A DNA stretch of 64,000 nucleotides from JALYYC01 sp963795805 (GTDB lineage Bacteria; Chloroflexota; Dormibacteria; CF-121). The notes under the pieces are model-generated. The model ran no database searches, had not been told where the DNA came from, and was given only the letters and a program-made list of their open reading frames with translations. A program made the translations under genes and the position numbers. This document shows, one piece after another, positions 39,579 through 49,079 of this stretch. Position 1 is the first letter of the stretch. Each line of letters opens with the position of its first letter. The stretch spans positions 992,001 to 1,056,000 of the forward strand of contig CAWCIV010000004.1 of assembly GCA_963795805.1 (NCBI GenBank), in the 5' to 3' direction.

Positions 39579-41129
39579 ATGACCATCGAAGTCCGAAGCG
39601 GCTACATCCCCGAGTCCGAGCGACTGATCGAAAACCCGAGTCCCAAAGAGCTGCGCGACCTGACGGCCAGGATGCGGAATGCTCGGCTTACCTCCTTCGA
39701 CAACTACAACGTGCACACCAAAGTGGACGCCAGGAGTTCGAAGAGCACCTACATCGTCACGGATCACCCCGAGGAAACCAGCGGCCAGACTGTCACCACG
39801 GAAGAGGGACGAAAATGGGCGAAGATCCAGGACGCCTACATTCGCGACCAGGCGATGATCCTGGTCGACGGCTTCATCGGCAACGACCCGACGTTCATGA
39901 CATCCGCCCGCCTCATCATCGAAGCGCGCAACGCCAACATCGCTGGGATGCAGCGAATCCTCTATTACCCGATGGACCACAAGCAACCGCAGCCGGAGAT
40001 CACGATCATCTACACGCCGAACCTGCCCGCGCCCGGGTACCCGCAGGACCGGGCCATCTTTGTGGACCTCGAGGCTGGCATCACCCGCGTCCTCAACTCG
40101 GACTACTTCGGCGAGTCGAAGAAGGGCGGGTTGCGGATGTGGAACAAGAAGGTCTACGACGCGGGCGGCCTGGCGATGCACGCCGGTGCCAAGGTGATCC
40201 CGGTTGGCAGCGACAAGCGAGTTTTCCTGATCGTGGGTCTGAGCGGGACTGGTAAGACCACGACGACCTTCACAACCCAGAACAAATCGAAGCCGGTGCA
40301 GGACGACTTCATCGCCCTGATGCCCGGCGGCCGGGTTTACGGCACTGAGAACGGCTGCTTCGCCAAGACCTTCGGCCTCGATCCCAAGCACGAGCCGACG
40401 ATCTATGGTGCCGTCACCAAGCCGGAGGCCTACCTGGAGAATGTCTCCCAGAAGGAAGAGGGCGGACCGGTCGATTTCTACGACCAGAGCTACACTCAGA
40501 ACGGCCGGGCCGTCTTCGCATTCGCCGACCTGGGCTGGGTCGAGGATGCGCGGAACATCGGGCCCGCCGACGTCCTGCTGATCCTGAACCGCAACGAGAC
40601 CATCATCCCGGGCGTCGCCCGCCTCGACTCCGAGCACGCCGCTGCCTACTTCATGCTGGGCGAGACGAAGGGCACCTCGGCCGGAGGCAAGGACGAGATG
40701 GGAAAGTCGCTGCGCGTGCCGGGCACCAACCCGTTCTTCCCGTTGCGCCACGAGCAGCAGGGGAATCGGTTCCTCGAATTGCACAAATCACGGCCGTTCG
40801 AGGTTTACCTGATGAACACCGGGCGTGTCGGGGGCCCCGATGGCAGCCCGGACAGCAAAAAGCTGACGATCGACTACTCGAGCGCGATCGTCAAGGCGAT
40901 TGCCGAGGGCACGATCAAATGGGTGAGGGATCCCGACTTCGGTTATGACGTGGCGGAGGAAGTCCCGGGTATCGACGACATCGAGGTGATGCAGCCGAAA
41001 CGGCTCTATGAGCGGACCGGACGGGGCGACGAGTATCGGGCGCTGGTTCAGCGCTTGAAGCAGGAGCGGATCGCCGAACTCGCCAAGTATCCCGGCCTGG
41101 ACAAGGAGATCACGGCCGCCGTTCGGTAA
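39579..41129 (+). CDS. pckA: ATP-dependent phosphoenolpyruvate carboxykinase
   Basis: A 516-aa PEPCK of the ATP class, a typical length. The kinase-1a P-loop is GLSGTGKTT, preceded by VFLIVG, and the metal-binding block reads QDDFIALMPGG. Other conserved stretches include RILYYPMD and PGYPQDRAIFVD. It converts oxaloacetate to PEP plus CO2 in gluconeogenesis and works next to malate dehydrogenase. TAAGGA is placed just before the ATG. Confidence 0.95.
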   Translation: MTIEVRSGYIPESERLIENPSPKELRDLTARMRNARLTSFDNYNVHTKVDARSSKSTYIVTDHPEETSGQTVTTEEGRKWAKIQDAYIRDQAMILVDGFIGNDPTFMTSARLIIEARNANIAGMQRILYYPMDHKQPQPEITIIYTPNLPAPGYPQDRAIFVDLEAGITRVLNSDYFGESKKGGLRMWNKKVYDAGGLAMHAGAKVIPVGSDKRVFLIVGLSGTGKTTTTFTTQNKSKPVQDDFIALMPGGRVYGTENGCFAKTFGLDPKHEPTIYGAVTKPEAYLENVSQKEEGGPVDFYDQSYTQNGRAVFAFADLGWVEDARNIGPADVLLILNRNETIIPGVARLDSEHAAAYFMLGETKGTSAGGKDEMGKSLRVPGTNPFFPLRHEQQGNRFLELHKSRPFEVYLMNTGRVGGPDGSPDSKKLTIDYSSAIVKAIAEGTIKWVRDPDFGYDVAEEVPGIDDIEVMQPKRLYERTGRGDEYRALVQRLKQERIAELAKYPGLDKEITAAVR

Positions 41130-41142
41130 CGGCGATCCGGGC

Positions 41143-41766
41143 CTATTTCGCCGCGACGCCGGGGTTCTCTTCCTCTTCGCCCATCTTGCGGCCATAGTAG
41201 TAGGCGACGACGACGAGGATGACGACGAGGATGATCAGCGGGATTGTGAAGTTGCCCACCGCCTTCGTCACCCGGTCGTAGTTCTGGCCGAGCTTGAACC
41301 CTGCATAGGCGAGCGCAAGGTTCCACGGGATCGCCCCAACCGTCGTCGCGATGATGAACGGCACGAGCGTGATCCGCCGGGACAGACCGGCCGGAAACGA
41401 GATGTACGTGCGGACGACCGGCATCAGGCGCCCGAAGAAGACGGCGAACAGGCCCCAGCGGTCGAAGAGCCGATTCGCCAGGCGCAGGTGACCGGGGGTG
41501 AGGCCGACCCGGCGGCCCGGTCCGAGGATCAAGCCTTCGCCGTAGCGTTGCACCAGCAGGTAGGCGACCAGCGACCCAACGAGGTTGCCGAGGCTGGAGG
41601 CAGCGACGACTCCGAGGAAGGAGAGCTTCCCCTGCGAGGCGAGGGCGCCGCCGAGGGGGACGACGATCTCGCTCGATATGGGAATTCCGGCACTCTCGGC
41701 CGCCATCAGAATGAAGATCGCGATCAGCCCGCCGCCACTGACGAGCTGGATCAGGAAATGCGACAC
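41143..41766 (-). CDS. DedA/VTT-family membrane protein
   Basis: A 207-aa protein with four to five helices and the VTT signatures: ESAGIPISSEIVVPLGG near the N-terminus, then FGRLMPVVRTYISFPAG (with the conserved Arg and Pro), then PWNLALAYAG. DedA proteins act in lipid carrier (undecaprenyl phosphate) flipping and membrane homeostasis. The GTG start is divergent from the PAP2 gene with 32 bases between, and the pairing with a PAP2 phosphatase suggests a lipid-carrier recycling module. Confidence 0.92.
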   Translation of the reverse strand: MSHFLIQLVSGGGLIAIFILMAAESAGIPISSEIVVPLGGALASQGKLSFLGVVAASSLGNLVGSLVAYLLVQRYGEGLILGPGRRVGLTPGHLRLANRLFDRWGLFAVFFGRLMPVVRTYISFPAGLSRRITLVPFIIATTVGAIPWNLALAYAGFKLGQNYDRVTKAVGNFTIPLIILVVILVVVAYYYGRKMGEEEENPGVAAK

Positions 41767-41798
41767 CCGGGGAAGCCTACCAGCTACCCTTAGCGGCT

Positions 41799-42447
41799 GT
41801 GCGACGAACCCTTACCCCGTTACTGCTGGCGCCGCTCGGTTTCATCGCGCTTGCCGCACTGGGCGCGGCCAGTGGCTGGGCAGCCGTCCGCGCTCTGCAG
41901 CCGCTCGATCTCGCGCTTGTCCAAACCGCGGTTGCCAATCGATCGGCGGCGCTGACGCCCCTGATGCACCGGTTCTCGGACCTCGGTGGCGAGATCACCG
42001 TGATCGTCATCCTGGCAATGGCGCTGCTCGCGTTGCTGATTGCGCGGCGCTGGGTCGATGCCCTTGGCGTGCTCGGCGCGACGGTTGGCAGCCTGTACCT
42101 CTACGAGTTCATCGTGCGCTGGGTCGGGCGTCACCGGCCGCCCGTCTCGCAGCTCGAAAATCCGGGAGGGTCGAGCTTCCCGTCGGGCCACGTGGCCAAT
42201 TCGACGGCGCTCTACCTGGCGATCCTGCTGGCCGTCTTTGTCTTCGTGCGGCGGCGGCGCGCTCCGTGTCTTGCTACTCGTGTTGGCTCTGATGCTGATC
42301 ACGGCCATCGCCGTCTCCCGCATCTACCTCGGCTTGCATTATCCCAGTGACATCGTCGCGGGCTTTTTGATCGGTGTCGGCTGGGCCTTGATCGTGCGCT
42401 ACGCCTTGAGCGGGGTCGAGGCGCGCTTCGAGCCGGTGCCGTCGTGA
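41799..42447 (+). pseudogene. PAP2-family phosphatase disrupted by a frameshift
   Basis: From GTG 41799 the frame encodes a normal PAP2 start, with helices and the motifs RHRPP and PSGH, up to VFVRRRR. It then turns to unrelated residues (APCLATRVGSD). The frame that continues the family (VLLLVLALMLITAIAVSRIYLGLHYPSDIVAGF) is out by one base, with the join in the CGG run at 42248-42262. The restored protein would be about 215 aa with all three PAP2 motifs (the third in SRIYLGLHYPSD). A CGG tandem run is a likely place for a sequencing or replication slip. Confidence 0.8.
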
Positions 42448-43889
42448 CAAGCCCGAGGGACCAGGTCGACGGCGCGCTCGGCCAGGCGCTGGAATATCTG
42501 ACGGTCTCGCACCATCGCCGCCGTCTCCGGCGGGTTGGCTGGGAGGAGGCGATGGTGGCACGGCCCGGGTTGTGGGCCGATGGCGATCCGCCGCCGAGAC
42601 GGGGCAACACGCTCGATGTCTTGATCGACGGTGCCGAGGCGTTTGCCCGCCTGGTGGAGGACATCCGCCGAGCCCAGTCGTATGTCCACCTGACCGGCTG
42701 GCACATCAGTCCCGACTTCGACCTCACCCGGAATGACACGCCGGTGGTGCTCCGGGACCTCCTTGCCGAACTGGCCCACCGAATTCCCGTCCGTGTCCTG
42801 GTCTGGGCCGGTGCGCCGCTTCCCCTGCTGCGCCCGTGGCGTGGTGACGTCAGGAAGGTCAAGGCCGAGCTGGAAACAGGCAACGGAATCCAGTGCGCGC
42901 TGGACCCGCGCGAGCGGCCGATGCATTGCCACCACGAGAAGACGGTTGTGATCGACGACCGCGTCGCCTTCGTCGGCGGCATCGACCTGACGTCCTTCAA
43001 TGGCGACCGGTGGGACACGCCCCGGCATCAGGCGCGCGGATCCGTGGGCTGGCACGATGTCGCGACCCGGATCGCCGGCCCCGCGGTGGCGGACGTCGCG
43101 GCGAACTTCGCCCTGCGTTGGCAAGCGGTCACGAGCCAGGAGGTCATTGCCGGTCCGCCCGCAGAGCCCGTCGGGGACGTCGAGCTACAGGTCGTGCGGA
43201 CCATGCCGGACGGCATGTATCCTCGGCATCGGCGCGGGGACTTTCGCATCCTCGAGTCCTACATGCGAGGGCTCAGCTCGGCAAAGCGGTTGATCTACCT
43301 GGAAAATCAGTTCCTGTGGTCGCCGGAGATCCTGGAGGTCCTTCGGGAGAAGCTACGCAATCCGCCCTCGCCGGACTTCCGCCTGCTCGTTGTGCTCCCG
43401 GCGAAGCCGAACAGCGGGGGAGACGATACGCGCGGTCAGCTCGGCACCTTGATGCAGGCTGACGGTGGAAACAATCGCCTGCTGGCATGCACCCTGGTCT
43501 CGCGGGGTGGCAGCGAGAAGGACTGGCCAGTCTATATTCACGCGAAAGTCGGCATCGTGGACGACCATTGGATGACGATCGGCTCCGCGAACCTCAACGA
43601 GCACTCGCTCTTCAACGACACCGAGATGAACGTCGTGACCCATGATGCCGCGCTGATTGCGAAGACCCGCCACCGGCTGTGGGCGGAGCATCTCGAGCGG
43701 CCGATCGCCGAGGTGACGGGGGATCCCACCGGCCTGATCGACAAGACCTGGAGGCCAATCGCCACCCAGCAAGCCGAGCGCGTGGCCCGTCAGGAACGAC
43801 AGACCCACCGGCTGACCTTGCTCGCGGGCGTCTCCAGGCGATCAGGCTTGCTGCTCGGCCCGCTGCAGGGACTCGTGGTCGACGCTTAA
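42444..43889 (+). CDS. Phospholipase D / cardiolipin-synthase-like protein
   Basis: A 481-aa protein with two HKD motifs: HCHHEKTVVIDDRVAFVGG (about 158-176) and YIHAKVGIVDDHWMTIGSAN (about 366-385). Conserved surroundings (GWHISPDFDL; NLNEHSLFNDTEMNVV) are of the cardiolipin synthase / eukaryote-like PLD group. No transmembrane anchor is obvious, unlike many cardiolipin synthases. It overlaps the PAP2 frame (GTGA, 42444-42447), so both lipid enzymes are coupled. It probably makes or cleaves phospholipids. Confidence 0.88.
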   Translation: MTSPRDQVDGALGQALEYLTVSHHRRRLRRVGWEEAMVARPGLWADGDPPPRRGNTLDVLIDGAEAFARLVEDIRRAQSYVHLTGWHISPDFDLTRNDTPVVLRDLLAELAHRIPVRVLVWAGAPLPLLRPWRGDVRKVKAELETGNGIQCALDPRERPMHCHHEKTVVIDDRVAFVGGIDLTSFNGDRWDTPRHQARGSVGWHDVATRIAGPAVADVAANFALRWQAVTSQEVIAGPPAEPVGDVELQVVRTMPDGMYPRHRRGDFRILESYMRGLSSAKRLIYLENQFLWSPEILEVLREKLRNPPSPDFRLLVVLPAKPNSGGDDTRGQLGTLMQADGGNNRLLACTLVSRGGSEKDWPVYIHAKVGIVDDHWMTIGSANLNEHSLFNDTEMNVVTHDAALIAKTRHRLWAEHLERPIAEVTGDPTGLIDKTWRPIATQQAERVARQERQTHRLTLLAGVSRRSGLLLGPLQGLVVDA

Positions 43890-44281
43890 GAGGCGGCCCC
43901 GCGTCGGCGGCGATCGCGCAGGGTCACTGCAAAGAGAGCGGCGACGCTCTCCTCGTCGAGGCCGGCTCGCTCCGCCTCGCGCATCCACCGTTGCAGGCTT
44001 CGCTGCAATACGGCGTCGTTGAGGCGTGACTCCGCGCCCAGCGTCCGTTCCACGAAGGTGCCGACGGCCGGCCTGCTCCTGACCAAACCCTCGCGCTCCA
44101 ACTCGCGGTACGACTTGAGCACCGTGTTGGCGCTGATCCCCAGCTCCTCGCCGACCTGCCTGACGGTCGGCAGCTGATCGCCGGGCTTCAGCCGGCGGAC
44201 GCGCAGCGCTTCCTTGACCTGGTGGACAAGCTGGAGGTAAGTGGGAAGCCCCGATCGCGGCTGCAGGATGAAGCTAAACAT
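43886..44281 (-). CDS. GntR-family regulator, YtrA type
   Basis: A 131-aa regulator with an N-terminal winged helix-turn-helix (PTYLQLVHQVKEAL; LPTVRQVGEELGISANTV; YRELEREGLV) and a short C-terminal helical tail, the YtrA subfamily layout. YtrA-type regulators often control ABC transporters for cell-wall antibiotics. No such transporter is adjacent, so targets are unknown. Its TAA stop is within a TTAA shared with the convergent PLD gene. A TATCAT -10-like hexamer lies upstream on the minus strand. Confidence 0.9.
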   Translation of the reverse strand: MFSFILQPRSGLPTYLQLVHQVKEALRVRRLKPGDQLPTVRQVGEELGISANTVLKSYRELEREGLVRSRPAVGTFVERTLGAESRLNDAVLQRSLQRWMREAERAGLDEESVAALFAVTLRDRRRRGAAS

Positions 44282-44319
44282 GCAACAGTGCAGCCATATG
44301 ATACACGAGCCGCGCTAGG

Positions 44320-44499
44320 CTAGCTCTCCCACTGGGATACGGCCAGAAAGTACTGGCAGAGGTTGCAGCGCCAGCCGATCATCGGATGCTCGCCCAGGCG
44401 CCCCACCGTGTCGCGCTCGCGATCCGCCTTGCGCACTTCCTGCCAGTTGGGCTGGCCGTTGCACCGTGGACACCGGACGGGTGGGCGGATCTCCTCCAT
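44320..44499 (-). CDS. Zinc-ribbon miniprotein, 59 aa
   Basis: From ATG 44499, 59 aa: CPRC near residue 10 and CNLC near residue 48 make a C-x2-C...C-x2-C zinc ribbon with a charged linker (KADRERDTVGRL) and a hydrophobic end. It is divergent from the LLM oxidoreductase, with the starts 32 bases apart. Such ribbons are often nucleic-acid or protein binding modules; no specific role is visible. Confidence 0.6.
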   Translation of the reverse strand: MEEIRPPVRCPRCNGQPNWQEVRKADRERDTVGRLGEHPMIGWRCNLCQYFLAVSQWES

Positions 44500-44530
44500 G
44501 CGCAGCTATAGTACCGATGAGGTTCCTGCA

Positions 44531-45502
44531 GTGAAGATGCTCGGTTTCCAGATTCCGAATTTCACCTTCCCCGGCATCAAGGACGAGGCCCTCTTCGAGC
44601 ACATCGCCATGCTCGCCTCGACCGCGGAACGCTCGGGCTTTGACTCGGTCTTCGTGATGGACCATTTCTATCAGCTGCCGAACATCGGACCGCGTACCGA
44701 TCCCATGCTCGAGGGCTACACGATCCTGTCCGGTCTGGCTGCCCGCGTAAAAAAGGTCCGGCTCGGCACACTGGTGACCGGTGTCACGTATCGGAATCCC
44801 GCCTTACTCGCCAAAGAAGTGACAACGCTCGACATCGTCTCCAGCGGCCGGGCGATCCTGGGGCTGGGCGCCGCCTGGAACGAGGACGAGCACAAAGGCT
44901 ACGGTTACGAGTTTCCTCCGGTCGGCGAGCGGATCAGCCGGCTCGAGGAGGCCCTGCAGATCTGTCGCGCGATGTTTCGCGAGGAAGCCGCGACGTTCCA
45001 CGGGCGCTATTACCACGTCGAGGGCGCGCTCAATTCCCCTCGGCCCATCCAGCGGAATGGCCCGCCGATCATGATCGGCGGCGGCGGCGAGCAACGCACG
45101 CTCAAGTTGGTCGCCCAGTACGGGGATATGTGCAACATCTTCGGCGACGCGCCAACCGTCCGGCACAAGATGGACGTGCTCAATCGTCACTGCGAGTCGG
45201 TCGGCCGCGATCCGAACACGATCACCAGGACACGACTCGGCAGCCTGCTGATCCGCCACAACGATGCCGAAGCGGAGAAGGCCTTCGAGCAGATCCTGAA
45301 CATTCCCGGGATCAATAAAGATTGGGCTCGCGCGGGCTTTACCGTCGGTGGGCCGGACACGGTTACGGAGAAGGTGCAGGAGCTCCTCGACGCCGGGCTG
45401 GACGGGGTGATCTTCAACATGCCGCACATGGAGATCCCGGAGTTCATCGATCTGGCGGGCCGGACGCTCTCGAGGCAGCCCCAGGCCGCCACCGCCCGCT
45501 AG
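44531..45502 (+). CDS. LLM-class (probably F420-dependent) oxidoreductase
   Basis: I take the GTG at 44531; upstream residues are shadow. The 323-aa TIM-barrel has the luciferase-like pattern: MLGFQIPNF, DSVFVMDHF, VRLGTLVTGVTYRNPALLAKEVTTLD, then LGLGAAW and MIGGGGEQRTLKL. The family uses flavin or F420; the match to the F420 type (GLGAAWNEDEH) points to F420, which agrees with a Chloroflexota/Actinobacteria-like lifestyle. A TATAGT sits 18 bases before the GTG. Substrate is unknown. Confidence 0.9.
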   Translation: MKMLGFQIPNFTFPGIKDEALFEHIAMLASTAERSGFDSVFVMDHFYQLPNIGPRTDPMLEGYTILSGLAARVKKVRLGTLVTGVTYRNPALLAKEVTTLDIVSSGRAILGLGAAWNEDEHKGYGYEFPPVGERISRLEEALQICRAMFREEAATFHGRYYHVEGALNSPRPIQRNGPPIMIGGGGEQRTLKLVAQYGDMCNIFGDAPTVRHKMDVLNRHCESVGRDPNTITRTRLGSLLIRHNDAEAEKAFEQILNIPGINKDWARAGFTVGGPDTVTEKVQELLDAGLDGVIFNMPHMEIPEFIDLAGRTLSRQPQAATAR

Positions 45503-45512
45503 GCGCTCCACG

Positions 45513-45722
45513 GTGGGTGAGGAGCGACTTTACTCGATCACCGAGGTCGCCGATCGCCTCGGGGTGTCGCCGGCTACGATCGCGACCTGGATCCGCCTCG
45601 GCCTGGGCACCGCCAGCCGGCAGGACGAGTTGGGCCGCAATCGCTACACCGAAACCGACATTCTCGAGATGCAGCGCCGCTTCCAGGAGCGACAGGCGGC
45701 GAAACGCGGGAAACCCGTCTGA
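45513..45722 (+). CDS. MerR-type helix-turn-helix protein (small)
   Basis: A 69-aa protein from a GTG start, ten bases after the LLM oxidoreductase. The whole chain is a MerR-like DNA-binding domain (YSITEVADRLGVSPATIATWI, then GRNRYTETDILEMQRR) without an effector domain. It may be an excisionase-like or small regulatory protein. It is likely co-transcribed with the LLM oxidoreductase; the aminopeptidase begins 68 bases later behind its own ribosome site. Confidence 0.85.
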   Translation: MGEERLYSITEVADRLGVSPATIATWIRLGLGTASRQDELGRNRYTETDILEMQRRFQERQAAKRGKPV

Positions 45723-45790
45723 GCGGCGACTCGCGAGGGGTCGGCGCTCCGTAGAATACGAACGGCTCTGGGGGAGATGAAGGAGGCCAC

Positions 45791-47293
45791 ATGCAGGCAC
45801 GGCTGGTCAACACGGCACCTGAGAAGGTGGTGGTGGACGCCCTGATCGTCCCGGTATTCGAAGGCGAAACAACCGTGCCCGCCGGGGCGGCGGCGCTCGA
45901 CAAGAAGCTCAAGGGGACGGTCGGCGATCTCCTCAAGGGGGACGGCTTCAAAGGCAAGTTCATGGACCTGGTGCCGGTGCACAACCTGGCGAGTGTGCCC
46001 AGCCGCTGGACGGTGCTCGCCGGGCTGGGTAAGCGGGATCAGCTGGACATGGTCCGGTTGCGCAACGTGCTGCAGGCCGCCAGCCGCACGCTTCGCAAGC
46101 GAGGCAACCGGTCGATCGCGATCCTCGTGCCCGAGGCGGTCGCCGGCCGCGGGAGCGGCGCCGATGTGGCCCGCGCCGTGACCGAGGGCATCGGGCTCGG
46201 AAATTTTGAGGCCGCCTCGCTTCGAACCAACCCTGACGGCACGGCGGGCCGGATCAACGCCCTCGAGATCATCGGGCTGAACGGGGACAAGGGCGCTGCC
46301 CCGGCCGTCAAGGAGGCGCTCGCCCTCAGCGAGGCGACCAACCGGGTCCGCGAGTGGGTGAATCTGCCCGCCAACGCCTTCACCCCGACAGTCTTTACCG
46401 AGAAGGTTAAGGAGGCGATTAAGGGCTCTGGCCTCGACCTGAAGATCCTCGAGCTTGATGACATGCGGCGGTTGAAGATGGGCGCATTGCTTGCGGTCGC
46501 CCGAGGCTCCGAGGAGCCGGCCAAGATGATCGTCCTGCGCTATGGCGGGGGCAAGAAAGGCGGCCCACTGCTGGCGCTGGTCGGCAAGGGCATCACGTTT
46601 GACAGTGGTGGCATCTCGATCAAGCCGGCCCAGAACATGGAGATGATGAAGTCGGACATGGGCGGCGGCGCCGCGGTGGTCGGCGCCATGCTGGCGATTG
46701 CCGAGATGAAGCCGAAGATCAACGTGATCGCGGTCGTTCCGACGACCGAAAACATGCCATCCGGCAAGGCGATCAAGCCCGGGGATGTCGTCACCGGCTC
46801 GGGTGGAAAGACGATCGAGATCATCAACACTGATGCCGAGGGCCGGCTGATTCTGTCCGATGGCATCACCTACGCCGTGAACGACGGGGCGACCCATATC
46901 ATCGACATCGCCACGCTGACCGGGTCGATTGCGCGCACGCTGGGGCCCCTGGCGATCGGCGCCTTCAGCAATAATCCGCCGCTGATGAACCTGGTGCGCG
47001 AGGCCGCCGACCTGGCGGGCGAGCGCGTCTGGGAGCTGCCCACCTGGGCGGACTACGACGGCCTGATCGAGAGCGAAATCGCCGACATCAAGAACTCGAC
47101 GGTGCCATGGGCGGGAGCCACGACGGCCGCGCTCTTCCTGCGCGAGTTCGTCGATGGACGGCCCTGGGTCCATCTCGACATCGCCGGCAGCGCCTGGCAG
47201 AACGCGAGCGAGCTGAAGACGGTCCCGAAGGGTCCGACTGGGTCCGGAGTCAGGCTGATGGCTCACCTGGCCCAACTCCTCGCGAGCCGTTAG
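45791..47293 (+). CDS. pepA: Leucyl aminopeptidase (M17)
   Basis: A 500-aa M17 cytosolic metallopeptidase that removes N-terminal residues from peptides. The conserved Lys and Asp block (VGKGITFDSGGISIK, near 267), the second metal block (DMGGGAAVVGAM) and NTDAEGRLILSD (about 346) hold the two metal ions and the bicarbonate site. GGAGG lies eight bases before the ATG. The N-terminal domain is the usual alpha/beta regulatory domain. Recycled peptides could come from the peptide-binding protein of this window, but they are not linked. Confidence 0.95.
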   Translation: MQARLVNTAPEKVVVDALIVPVFEGETTVPAGAAALDKKLKGTVGDLLKGDGFKGKFMDLVPVHNLASVPSRWTVLAGLGKRDQLDMVRLRNVLQAASRTLRKRGNRSIAILVPEAVAGRGSGADVARAVTEGIGLGNFEAASLRTNPDGTAGRINALEIIGLNGDKGAAPAVKEALALSEATNRVREWVNLPANAFTPTVFTEKVKEAIKGSGLDLKILELDDMRRLKMGALLAVARGSEEPAKMIVLRYGGGKKGGPLLALVGKGITFDSGGISIKPAQNMEMMKSDMGGGAAVVGAMLAIAEMKPKINVIAVVPTTENMPSGKAIKPGDVVTGSGGKTIEIINTDAEGRLILSDGITYAVNDGATHIIDIATLTGSIARTLGPLAIGAFSNNPPLMNLVREAADLAGERVWELPTWADYDGLIESEIADIKNSTVPWAGATTAALFLREFVDGRPWVHLDIAGSAWQNASELKTVPKGPTGSGVRLMAHLAQLLASR

Positions 47294-47336
47294 CGCCGCG
47301 CAACAGCGGATCCCGCTCGAGCTGCGTACGGCGCGG

Positions 47337-47816
47337 ATGCTCCTGCGCCAGTGGCGTGCGGACGACGCAGAACGCTTCGCTGAAATCTACCGGCAGCCAG
47401 AGTACCTGGCTCACATGTCGGCTCTCGACCTGGAGGGCACCCGGCTGCAAGTCGAGCGCTTTGTGAAGCGCTGGAAGGACGACGGCTTCGGTCAGTGGGT
47501 CGCGGTCGACCTGGCAACCGGGACCGTGATCGGACGGATCGGTCTGATTCGGCACCACGACTGGCCGCTCGCCCCGGATCCGGTTGAGGTCGGGTGGACG
47601 CTTGATCGCGAATACTGGGGGCGTGGCCTGGCGACTGAGGGGGGCAGGGCAGCGATCGATTGCTGGCGCAGCAAGCTGACGGATGAGCAGTTGATTTCGA
47701 TCACGGCGCCGGCCAACGTCAGGTCGCGCGCCGTGATGGAGCGACTCGGCCTGACGTTCCGAGGCTCGACGACGTGGAGGGGTGAAGCGGTCGTCTGGTA
47801 CGCGATCGATCGCTGA
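47337..47816 (+). CDS. GNAT N-acetyltransferase (RimJ/RimL-like)
   Basis: A 159-aa acetyltransferase from ATG 47337: LLRQWRADDAERF start, VEVGWTLDREYWGRGLATEGG (the acetyl-CoA loop R/Q-x2-G-x-G/A), and ANVRSRAVMERLG. The family usually begins a few residues earlier (LRTARMLLRQW), and here the frame would have to start at a CTG (47322). The ATG gives a slightly short N-terminus. Acetyl acceptor unknown; possible ribosomal protein or small-molecule substrate. Confidence 0.88.
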   Translation: MLLRQWRADDAERFAEIYRQPEYLAHMSALDLEGTRLQVERFVKRWKDDGFGQWVAVDLATGTVIGRIGLIRHHDWPLAPDPVEVGWTLDREYWGRGLATEGGRAAIDCWRSKLTDEQLISITAPANVRSRAVMERLGLTFRGSTTWRGEAVVWYAIDR

Positions 47817-47826
47817 AGGCCGACGC

Positions 47827-49065
47827 TTAGCGCTTCGCCCAACCGGGATCGGGATACCGAGGCCGCGCGCTGGCGACCGCCGGCGGCCAGACGAGCACGG
47901 TGCGGCCGGCCTGGACCTGTTCGACATAGACCGGCTTCGCGGTGTTGGCGCCGCGGCTGTCGAACTTGATCTCGCCAAAGAAGGTGTTGAGATCGACGAC
48001 CGCCAGTGAGTCGCGCACCCACTGTGGCAGCGCCGAGTTTGCCGACTCGATCGCGACCTCGAGCGTGAGGCAGGCGGCCGTGGCCGCGGCGGCGTGCTGG
48101 TCGGGCAGGTGGCCGAACTGCGCCGCGAACGCCAGTGAGTAGTGGAAGCTGTCGAGGAAGTAGCTGGTCGGATTCCGCGCGGCCGGTGTCCACTGGGTCG
48201 TGCCCGTCGCGTAGTTGGCCGATTTGTGAAGGGTGTTCGTGAAGACTGGTGCGCCCGGCCCGTTCGTGAAGGCCAGGAGCTTTGGTTGGACGTTCATCTG
48301 CTGGGCCTGCTGGACAGTGCGAACACTCTCCGAAGAGTGGCCCGCTTCGATGATCAGGTCAGGGTTCTGCGCGGCCACGGCCGCAAGGAGGACGCGGAAG
48401 TCGTTAACGCCGGTCGTATAGCTGAGACCGGAGAGAACGACGAGGCCGCGCGCCGCGGCGTAAGCTCCGCCCGCGGCGGCGATCGGCTCAGAGGTGCTGT
48501 CGCTGGCGAACAGAAAGGCGACGGTCTGTGGTCTTGGTGTCTGGGCGAGCGCCATGTCGATGACCGCCTGGAGTTGGCTGCTGTCAGGCGCGAGCACCGA
48601 GAAAACGTAGTGATACTGGCTGTTGAGAAAGGCGTCGGACGATCCGCCGGGCGCGACCATCGGCACCTGGTGGCGCTCGGCGACCGGCGCTGCCTTGAGT
48701 GTCGTGGCATTGCCCGACGGACCAAGCAGCAGCGAGACGTGATTCGTCGAGATCAAACGCTCGGTCGCGTCCGCGGCGAGCGATGGGCGGCTCTGATCGT
48801 CCTCGATCTCGATGCTTATCGGATGGCCGATCCCCTGGACCGTGATCCCACCCTTGGCGTTGATCCAGTTCTGGCAGAAGAGATAACCGTCCCTGACCAT
48901 CAGGCCGTCGGTGGCCTGGCTGCCGGTGAGCGACACGATCGCCCCCACATTGATTACGCTGCCGGTCGGCGACGTGGCACCGGACCAGGCGCCGGCCGGG
49001 CCGCAGGCAGCCAGAAGTGTGCTGAGCGTGATAAACGAGCCGATAAGGGGGAGGCCTCGCCGCAC
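47827..49065 (-). CDS. LivK-type substrate-binding lipoprotein, orphan
   Basis: A 412-aa lipoprotein starting at GTG 49065: signal peptide with lipobox LAAC (Cys about 21), then a type I periplasmic-binding fold (GAIVSLTGSQATDGLMVRDG; LLGPSGNATTLKAAPVAE; VAPGGSSDAFLNS), the branched-chain amino acid or amide binding pattern. No permease or ATPase is near, so it is an orphan or serves a distant transporter. CATAAT (49079-49074, minus strand) sits eight bases before the start, which would make a leaderless message. Confidence 0.88.
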   Translation of the reverse strand: MRRGLPLIGSFITLSTLLAACGPAGAWSGATSPTGSVINVGAIVSLTGSQATDGLMVRDGYLFCQNWINAKGGITVQGIGHPISIEIEDDQSRPSLAADATERLISTNHVSLLLGPSGNATTLKAAPVAERHQVPMVAPGGSSDAFLNSQYHYVFSVLAPDSSQLQAVIDMALAQTPRPQTVAFLFASDSTSEPIAAAGGAYAAARGLVVLSGLSYTTGVNDFRVLLAAVAAQNPDLIIEAGHSSESVRTVQQAQQMNVQPKLLAFTNGPGAPVFTNTLHKSANYATGTTQWTPAARNPTSYFLDSFHYSLAFAAQFGHLPDQHAAAATAACLTLEVAIESANSALPQWVRDSLAVVDLNTFFGEIKFDSRGANTAKPVYVEQVQAGRTVLVWPPAVASARPRYPDPGWAKR

Positions 49066-49073
49066 GACCGGAG

Positions 49074-49079
49074 ATTATG
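49074..49079 (-). promoter_or_regulatory. Putative -10 box of the orphan binding protein
   Basis: CATAAT on the minus strand, with the GTG start eight bases downstream; transcription would begin at or within a base or two of the start codon. The -35 is weak (TTTTCG). Confidence 0.4.
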
